A DNA stretch of 10,256 nt, from NCBI GenBank assembly GCA_003242505.1, contig QGUP01000038.1:1-10256 (forward strand). Reading direction: 5' to 3'. The stretch comes from Bacillota bacterium. Lineage in GTDB: Bacteria > Bacillota > Sulfobacillia > Symbiobacteriales > ZC4RG38. The notes beneath the pieces were generated by a model. The model made no database searches, was not told the origin of the DNA, and worked only from the letters and a program-made list of their open reading frames with translations. Shown piece after piece: positions 5,531-10,256 of the stretch (the stretch's first letter is position 1; each line of letters starts with the position of its first letter). The position numbers and the translations under genes are program-made.

Positions 5531-5569
5531 AACAAAAAGCCGCCCCGTAAATCGGGTCGGCTTCTTTCC
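5531..5569. terminator. Two-way terminator between hslO and rpmB
   Basis: AGCCGCCCCG - TAAAT - CGGGTCGGCT (5538-5562) is a near-perfect 10-bp stem with one mismatch. On the minus strand it is followed by TTTTTGTTTTT, a strong terminator for rpmB. On the plus strand it is followed by the weaker TCTTTCC, which may also stop hslO transcripts. Confidence 0.85.
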
Positions 5570-5671
5570 GGGCGCCATCTGCCCGAGGCGGAGCCTGCCG
5601 GGGCGGTGTCTCCCGGGCGATGCCTTCTGGCCGCCTGGACCGGTCCTGGCCCCGCCGGGCAACCGGGCGAC

Positions 5672-5863
5672 TCAGACCGCCCGCTGGACCTTGCCGGCCT
5701 TCAGGCAGGAGGTGCAGACGTACAGGCGCACCTTCTTCCCGTTCACCAGGGCCCGGACCCGCTGGATGTTCGGCGACCAGGTGCGGTTGGTCCGGATGTG
5801 GGAGTGGGAGACCTGCTTGCCCCGCCACCACTTCTTGCCGCAGACCTCGCAGAGCCGTGCCAC
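5672..5863 (-). CDS. rpmB: 50S ribosomal protein L28
   Basis: Structural protein of the large ribosomal subunit. The 63 residues are the standard length: MARLCEVCGKKWWRGKQVSHSHIRTNRTWSPNIQRVR..., ending LYVCTSCLKAGKV. Four cysteines, C5/C8 and C50/C53, form the zinc ribbon of the C+ type of L28, so this paralogue depends on zinc. The start is GTG at 5863 with a GGGGG site about nine bases upstream; an upstream ATG at 5911 would add 16 residues absent from the family. It has its own promoter and terminator and is divergent from the Asp23-like gene, as in B. subtilis. A small hairpin (GTGCC-TGT-GGCAC, 5888-5900) lies in its leader. Confidence 0.96.
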   Translation of the reverse strand: MARLCEVCGKKWWRGKQVSHSHIRTNRTWSPNIQRVRALVNGKKVRLYVCTSCLKAGKVQRAV

Positions 5864-5914
5864 GAACGTACACCCCCTTCCCGGGCCGTGCCACAGGCAC
5901 AAGGCACACACGAT

Positions 5915-5943
5915 ATGTTAGCACAGCCGGTACAGGGTGACAA
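5915..5943 (-). promoter_or_regulatory. rpmB promoter
   Basis: On the minus strand TTGTCA (5938-5943, 5 of 6) and TAACAT (5915-5920, 4 of 6) are 17 bases apart, with an extended -10 TG (TGCTAACAT). Transcription would start near 5908, some 45 bases before the GTG start. Confidence 0.65.
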
Positions 5944-6044
5944 GGGTGGCGGGCTTTCAGGGCCGCGGCAGGGTGCGGCAGGAGTTTTCCCCCTGGGGGC
6001 AGAAAGAAATGGGGCTGAACGCGGGAAAAGGGGGACGGTCAGCC

Positions 6045-6401
6045 GTGGAGCGGGTCACGGAGCTGGGCCGGATCACCCTGTCCGGTGAGGTGGTGGCCAC
6101 CCTCGCGGGGATGGCGGCCACCGAGTGCTACGGCATCGTGGGCATGGCCTCCACCCGGCTGAAGGACGGGATTGCGGAACTCCTGGGCCGGGAGAACCTG
6201 GCCCGGGGGGTGGAGGTCCATGTGGACGGCAACGAGCTTGAGATTCATCTTTATATTGTGGTGGGTTATGGGACCCGGATCAGCGAGATTGCCCGCAACG
6301 TGACGGAAAAGGTCCGATACGTGGTAGAGAGCATGACGGGCCTGAAGGTGCGGGCGGTGCGCATCCACGTCCAGGGCGTCAAGGTCGGCTACCAGCCCTG
6401 A
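6045..6401 (+). CDS. Asp23/Gls24 family envelope stress protein (YloU-like)
   Basis: 118 residues of the Asp23 (DUF322) family. Seen: TELGRITLSGEVVATLAGMAATECYGIVGMAS, then LKDGIAELLGRENLARGVEV, LEIHLYIVVGYGTRISEIARNV and VRIHVQGVKVGY; these line up along the whole length with B. subtilis YloU (about 120 residues). Members are small cytosolic or membrane-associated proteins tied to envelope homeostasis; their biochemical role is not settled. It is 50 bases upstream of the FakA-type gene and on the same strand, a pairing common in Bacillota that suggests a link to membrane lipid supply. GTG at 6045 was chosen for length and GGGGGA at nine bases; ATG at 6009 (130 residues) is a real alternative with a similar site. 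Confidence 0.88.
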   Translation: MERVTELGRITLSGEVVATLAGMAATECYGIVGMASTRLKDGIAELLGRENLARGVEVHVDGNELEIHLYIVVGYGTRISEIARNVTEKVRYVVESMTGLKVRAVRIHVQGVKVGYQP

Positions 6402-6451
6402 GGCGGAACGGCGCGTCTGTCCCAGCCACCGGTTGCGAGGGAGGAAGTCGG

Positions 6452-8218
6452 TTGCCCATCAAACAGGTTGACGGCCCGCTCTTGAAGGCCATGGTCCTGG
6501 AAGCGACCCGTACGCTGGATGCCAACAAGGAAGCAGTCAACGCCCTGAACGTCTTCCCGGTGCCCGACGGGGATACCGGTTCGAACATGTCCCTGACCAT
6601 GCTCTCCGCGGCCCGGGAGGTGGAGCGGGCCCCGGACCGGACGGTGGGGGCAGTGGCTCAGGCCCTGGCCCAGGGTTCCCTGATGGGAGCCCGGGGCAAC
6701 TCCGGCGTGATCCTCTCCCAGCTTTTCCGCGGCTTTGCCCGTTACGCGGCGGACCGGACCGTTCTGGACGCCCGGGACCTGGCCCGGGCCCTCCAGGCGG
6801 GGGTGGAGACCGCCTACAAGGCGGTGATGAAGCCTGTGGAGGGCACCATTCTCACCGTGGCCCGGGAGGCGGCCCAGGCGGCGGTGCAGGCGGCCCGGAA
6901 CACCGGCGATGTGATCGAGGTGTTGGAGGCCGCCCACCGGGCGGCCCTGGCTGCCCTGGAGCGGACTCCGGAACTCTTGCCGGTGCTGAAGAAGGCCGGG
7001 GTGGTGGACTCCGGCGGCAAGGGCTACACCTTCATCCTGGCGGGTTACCTTGCGGCCCTCCGGGCCCGGGAGGGCCAGGGCGTGGAGGCGGCGGTGTCCG
7101 GCGCGCCGGTGGTTCCGGACCGGGAGGCCGGACGGGACGCCTCCCCCGCCACCACGGTGGCTTTCCGGGTCGACGAGGAGATCTCCGACATCCGGTACCC
7201 CTACGATACCGAGTTCTTCATCCGGGGCCGGGAGATTCCCCTGCAGACCATCGCCGAGCAGCTGAACCAGATGGGGGACTCGGTGTACGTGGTGGGTTCC
7301 CCGGATCTGGCCAAGGTCCACATCCACACCGACAACCCGGGCCGGGTGCTGGACTATTGCCTCCGGTTTGGCGAACTCATCCGGATCGAGATCCACAACA
7401 TGCGGGAGCAGCACGCCGACCTGCTGGCCCGGGCCGGCGCGGCCGCCGGCGACCCGCCGTCGTCCTCCGCAGCGGCAGACCCTGCCCCCGCCCCATCCCC
7501 AGAACCTGCCCCGCCCCCGGCTCCGGCGGCGGAGCGGGCGTCTGACCCGGCGGAAGCGGGGGCGAGCGCCGTCGTGGCTGTGGCGGCCGGGGATGGGCTG
7601 GAGGCGATCCTGAAGAGCCTGGGGGTCGCCCGGGTGGTCCGGGGCGGCCAGACCATGAACCCGAGCACCCAGGACCTCCTGGAGGCCATCGAGGCCTGCC
7701 CGGCGGATCGGGTTTTCGTGTTGCCCAACAACAAGAACGTGATCCTCGCGGCGGAGCAGGCGGCGGCCCTCTCCCGGAAAGAGGTCCACGTCATCCCGAC
7801 CCGGTCCATCCCCCAGGGCATCGCCGCCCTGCTGGCCTGGCAGCCCAACGGCGACCCCGAGAAGACCCGGCAGGCGATGCTCCGGACCCTGGATGAGGTT
7901 CAGACCGGCGAGGTCACCTACGCGGTCCGGGACACCACCTTCGGGGAGATGGCCATCCGGGAGGGGGACATCCTCGGCATCTGGAACGGCCAGATCGTCG
8001 CCACCGGGGCGACGCCGGAGGAGACGGTGAAGGCGGTCCTGGGCCAGATGATGGCGGAACGCTCCGGCGAGATCATCACCCTGTACTGGGGCGAGGGTGT
8101 CGACCAGGAGCGGGCCGAGGCCCTGGCCGAGGAACTCCGCCGGCTCTATCCCCAGTGCGAGGTGGACGTCCAGTACGGCGGGCAGCCGCTCTATTTCTAC
8201 ATCTTTAGCCTGGAGTAA
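6452..8218 (+). CDS. fakA: FakA-type fatty acid kinase (DhaL/DAK2 domain, YloV-like)
   Basis: A 588-residue cytosolic kinase that, with a FakB (DegV-type) partner encoded elsewhere, should phosphorylate fatty acids for phospholipid synthesis. Residues about 8-202 are the DhaL ATP-binding domain, with NVFPVPDGDTGSNMS (metal-binding D39, D41, N45), LMGARGNSGVILSQLFRGF and DSGGKG. Residues about 235-325 are the middle domain, with DTEFFIRG and VHIHTDNPG (H290, H292). Residues about 372-588 are the C-terminal domain, with GGQTMNPSTQDLLEAI and FVLPNNKNVILAAEQA. Two oddities: a Pro/Ala/Ser linker at about 328-372, and Asp252 where I recall Cys in the GYCTEF motif. The TTG start has GGGAGG seven bases before it. 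It follows the Asp23-like gene and precedes recG. Confidence 0.9.
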   Translation: MPIKQVDGPLLKAMVLEATRTLDANKEAVNALNVFPVPDGDTGSNMSLTMLSAAREVERAPDRTVGAVAQALAQGSLMGARGNSGVILSQLFRGFARYAADRTVLDARDLARALQAGVETAYKAVMKPVEGTILTVAREAAQAAVQAARNTGDVIEVLEAAHRAALAALERTPELLPVLKKAGVVDSGGKGYTFILAGYLAALRAREGQGVEAAVSGAPVVPDREAGRDASPATTVAFRVDEEISDIRYPYDTEFFIRGREIPLQTIAEQLNQMGDSVYVVGSPDLAKVHIHTDNPGRVLDYCLRFGELIRIEIHNMREQHADLLARAGAAAGDPPSSSAAADPAPAPSPEPAPPPAPAAERASDPAEAGASAVVAVAAGDGLEAILKSLGVARVVRGGQTMNPSTQDLLEAIEACPADRVFVLPNNKNVILAAEQAAALSRKEVHVIPTRSIPQGIAALLAWQPNGDPEKTRQAMLRTLDEVQTGEVTYAVRDTTFGEMAIREGDILGIWNGQIVATGATPEETVKAVLGQMMAERSGEIITLYWGEGVDQERAEALAEELRRLYPQCEVDVQYGGQPLYFYIFSLE

Positions 8219-8283
8219 TCGGGTTTCGCCTGGACTCGTGGGGAGTTCCGCCGGGAGCCTTCGGGCGCTTGCAAGCCCGTCAG

Positions 8284-8313
8284 CCCGGCAGGTCTGAACC
8301 CGGCAGGTCTGAA
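8284..8313. repeat. Exact 15-bp tandem repeat upstream of recG
   Basis: CCCGGCAGGTCTGAA occurs twice with no spacer (8284-8298, 8299-8313), in the 199-base spacer between the FakA-type gene and recG. The units are identical, which suggests recent duplication. No promoter hexamers or gene are clear nearby. Confidence 0.85.
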
Positions 8314-8368
8314 GAGGGAATCGGCCGGCGCCCCGGGGCCATGCCCGAGGCGGCCGGCGTCGGTGAAC

Positions 8369-8393
8369 GGAGGGGAGGGGCGGCCTCCCCTCC
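8369..8393 (+). promoter_or_regulatory. Strong hairpin just upstream of the recG ribosome site
   Basis: GGAGGGGAGG - GGCGG - CCTCCCCTCC is a perfect 10-bp stem with a 5-base loop, ending 24 bases before the recG start. No T tract follows, so it is not a typical terminator. Its 3' arm is pyrimidine-rich and complementary in part to the recG ribosome site (GAGGAGGG, 8403-8410), so it could take part in translational control; this is inference. Confidence 0.5.
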
Positions 8394-8417
8394 ACCCGTG
8401 TCGAGGAGGGAGAACCG

Positions 8418-10256
8418 GTGCAGGGGGAGGACCCCATCCTGAGCCGGGATGTGCAGTACGTCAAGGGGGTCGGTGCCGCCCGGGCCAAACTCCTGTACAA
8501 GATGGGGCTCAGGACCGTCCGGGACCTGGTGCAGCACCTGCCCCGGTACCACCTGGACCGGACCCAGTTCCGGAGCCTCCGGGAGGTCCGGCCCGGGGAG
8601 ACCGCGACGGTGGAGGTGCGGATCCAGAGCATCGCCGAGCACCAGGGCCGGCGGGTGCCGGTGGTGGCGGCCCTCATCACCGACGGCACCGCCTACGGCC
8701 AGGCGGTCTGGTTCGGCCAGCCCTGGATTGCCAGGACCCTCCCGCCCGGGACCACGGTGGTCTTGAGCGGCAAGGTGGAGCGGGAGCGGGGCCAGCCCAA
8801 GTTCGTCAGCCCCGAGTGGGAGGTGGTCCAGGACGAGGAGGCGGAACTCCTCCACGCCGGCCGGCTGGTGCCGGTCTACCCGCTTACCGAGGGGCTCCGG
8901 CCCCGGGAGATGCGCCGGCTGATGCGGGAGGCGGTGCTCCTCGGAGCGCCCCGGATGCCGGACCGGATCCCGCCGGAGGTGGCCCGGCGGCAAAACCTCC
9001 TCCCCGCGCCGGTGGCCTGGCAGGAGGCCCACTGGCCCACGGACCGGGCCACCCTGGAGGCGGCCCTGCGGACCATCCGGTTCGAGGAGCTGTTTCTCCT
9101 GGAGGTCGGGCTGCAGCTGCTCAAGCAGCGGGTCCAGGACCCCCGGCACGGCATCTGCCACCAGCCCTCGGGCCGGCTCTGGGAAGCCTTCCGGGCGGCC
9201 CTGCCCTTTGAGCTCACCCCGGACCAGGAGCGGGTGATCCGGGAGATCCGGGCGGACATGGAGTCCCCCCGGCCGATGCACCGGCTCCTCCAGGGGGACG
9301 TGGGCTCGGGGAAGACCATCGTCGCGGCCGCGGCGATGGTGGTGGCGGTGGACAGCGGCTACCAGGCGGCCCTGATGGCGCCGACGGAGATCCTGGCGGA
9401 GCAGCACTACCTGGGGCTCCGGCGGCTCCTCGAGCCTCTGGGGATCCGGCCGGTCCTGATCACGAGCAGCCTCAAGCGCCGGGAGCGGGAGGAGGCCCTG
9501 GCCGCCCTCCGCCACGGCGCGGCGCAGATCGCCATCGGTACCCACGCCCTGCTGGAGAGCGACGTGGTCATCCCCCGGCTCTCCCTGGTGGTGATCGACG
9601 AGCAGCACCGGTTCGGCGTCCGGCAGCGGGCCCGGCTCCAGGCCAAGGGGATCGAGGGGCGGTACCCCGACACCCTGGTGATGACCGCCACCCCCATCCC
9701 CCGGACCCTGGCCATGACCCTTTACGGGGACCTGGACGTCTCCCGGATCGAGCAGAAGCCCGCGGGCCGGCAGCCGGTGGCCACCGCCTGGCGCACCCCG
9801 GACCAGCGGGACCACGTCTACCAGGTGCTGGTGGAGAAGTTCATCCGGGCGGGGCAGCAGGCCTACGTCATCGCCCCCCTGGTGGAGGAGTCGGACAAGC
9901 TCGAGGCCCAGGCGGCCACGGCGCTGTACGAGGAGCTTTCCGCCAAGTACCCGGAGGTGCGCTTCGGGCTCCTTCACGGCCGGATGAAACCGGAGGAGAA
10001 GGACGCGGTGATGGCCGCCTTCCGGGAAGGGGCGATCCAGGTGCTGGTGGCCACCACCGTGGTGGAGGTGGGGGTCGACGTGCCCAACGCCACGGTGATC
10101 ATCATCGAGGAGGCCGACCGGTTCGGCCTGGCGCAGCTCCACCAGCTCCGGGGCCGGGTGGGTCGGGGGACCCAGCGCTCCTACTGCGTCCTCATCGCCG
10201 ACCCCAAGACCCCGGAGGCCCGGCAGCGGATGGAGATCATGCAGCGGACCCTCTCG
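8418..10256 (+). CDS. recG: ATP-dependent DNA helicase RecG (3' end outside window)
   Basis: Branch-migrating helicase that remodels stalled replication forks and recombination intermediates. The 613 visible residues start with the wedge region (VQYVKGVGAARAKLLYKMG, an HhH-like stretch, then an OB-like fold with VEVRIQSIAEHQGRRVPVV), followed by the helicase core: Walker A GDVGSGKT (293-300), MAPTEILAEQH, DEQH at 394-397 in VVIDEQHRFGVRQR, MTATPIPRTLAM, LLHGRMKPEEKD, VLVATTVVEVGVDVP and QLRGRVGRG (motif VI). The C-terminal part with the translocation motif lies beyond the edge. The GTG start has GGAGGG seven bases before it. recG follows the YloV homologue as in B. subtilis, but without the sda genes between. 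All motifs seen are intact. Confidence 0.96.
   Translation, partial: MQGEDPILSRDVQYVKGVGAARAKLLYKMGLRTVRDLVQHLPRYHLDRTQFRSLREVRPGETATVEVRIQSIAEHQGRRVPVVAALITDGTAYGQAVWFGQPWIARTLPPGTTVVLSGKVERERGQPKFVSPEWEVVQDEEAELLHAGRLVPVYPLTEGLRPREMRRLMREAVLLGAPRMPDRIPPEVARRQNLLPAPVAWQEAHWPTDRATLEAALRTIRFEELFLLEVGLQLLKQRVQDPRHGICHQPSGRLWEAFRAALPFELTPDQERVIREIRADMESPRPMHRLLQGDVGSGKTIVAAAAMVVAVDSGYQAALMAPTEILAEQHYLGLRRLLEPLGIRPVLITSSLKRREREEALAALRHGAAQIAIGTHALLESDVVIPRLSLVVIDEQHRFGVRQRARLQAKGIEGRYPDTLVMTATPIPRTLAMTLYGDLDVSRIEQKPAGRQPVATAWRTPDQRDHVYQVLVEKFIRAGQQAYVIAPLVEESDKLEAQAATALYEELSAKYPEVRFGLLHGRMKPEEKDAVMAAFREGAIQVLVATTVVEVGVDVPNATVIIIEEADRFGLAQLHQLRGRVGRGTQRSYCVLIADPKTPEARQRMEIMQRTLS

Noticed and set aside
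4562..6088. 508-codon plus-strand open frame over hslO and rpmB
   Set aside because: Out of frame with hslO and antisense to rpmB, with Gly/Arg/Pro-rich low-complexity translation typical of high-GC shadows.
6389..8689. 766-codon minus-strand open frame under the FakA-type gene
   Set aside because: The opposite strand carries clear DhaL motifs; the minus translation is His/Gly/Arg-rich with no recognisable domain.
8280..10142. 620-codon minus-strand open frame under recG
   Set aside because: Antisense to a fully motif-supported RecG; low-complexity translation.
1..10256. CRISPR array, tRNA, rRNA or insertion sequence
   Set aside because: No regularly spaced repeats, cloverleaf or transposase frame was seen; only short tandem duplications are present.

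Overview
The window looks like chromosome from a high-GC, endospore-forming member of the Bacillota, of the Symbiobacterium/Thermaerobacter kind. Three things support this: the core gene order rpe - spoVM - rpmB(reverse) - asp23-like - fakA/yloV-like - recG, which is the Bacillus subtilis yloU-region order; a recognisable SpoVM micro-protein; and SigA-type promoters, a SAM-I riboswitch and T-tract terminators. Very GC-rich third positions and frequent GTG/TTG starts fit a high-GC lineage. The exact genus is inference.

Left third (1-3100, all on the minus strand). A two-gene module lies at the left edge: an XRE-HTH/ImmA-type metallopeptidase with an extra C-terminal HTH-like segment, overlapping by ATGA the start of a PIN-domain (VapC-like) ribonuclease gene that runs out of the window. 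It has its own promoter and an 18-bp palindromic candidate operator. Upstream of it is a solitary methionine-binding lipoprotein gene (metQ), controlled by a consensus promoter and a SAM-I riboswitch with a terminator in its leader. A 24-bp imperfect tandem duplication at the metQ 3' end copies the last codons and the stop.

Middle (3100-5480, plus strand). The metQ promoter is back to back with a probable rpe promoter. Then come rpe (ribulose-phosphate 3-epimerase, TTG start), a 55-residue membrane micro-protein, spoVM (31 codons, TTG start) and hslO (redox chaperone Hsp33). hslO converges with rpmB on a two-way terminator.

Right part (5480-10256). rpmB (minus strand, zinc-type ribosomal protein L28, GTG start) is divergent from a probable operon of an Asp23-family gene (yloU-like), a FakA-type fatty acid kinase gene (TTG start) and recG (GTG start, cut by the window edge). 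The sdaAB-sdaAA genes found between yloV and recG in B. subtilis are absent. A 200-bp spacer with an exact tandem repeat and a strong hairpin takes their place.

The core genes are housekeeping: pentose-phosphate metabolism, spore coat, redox protection, ribosome, lipid precursor and DNA repair. The most unusual content is the peptidase/PIN module at the left edge, followed by the unannotated-type micro-genes and the leader structures.
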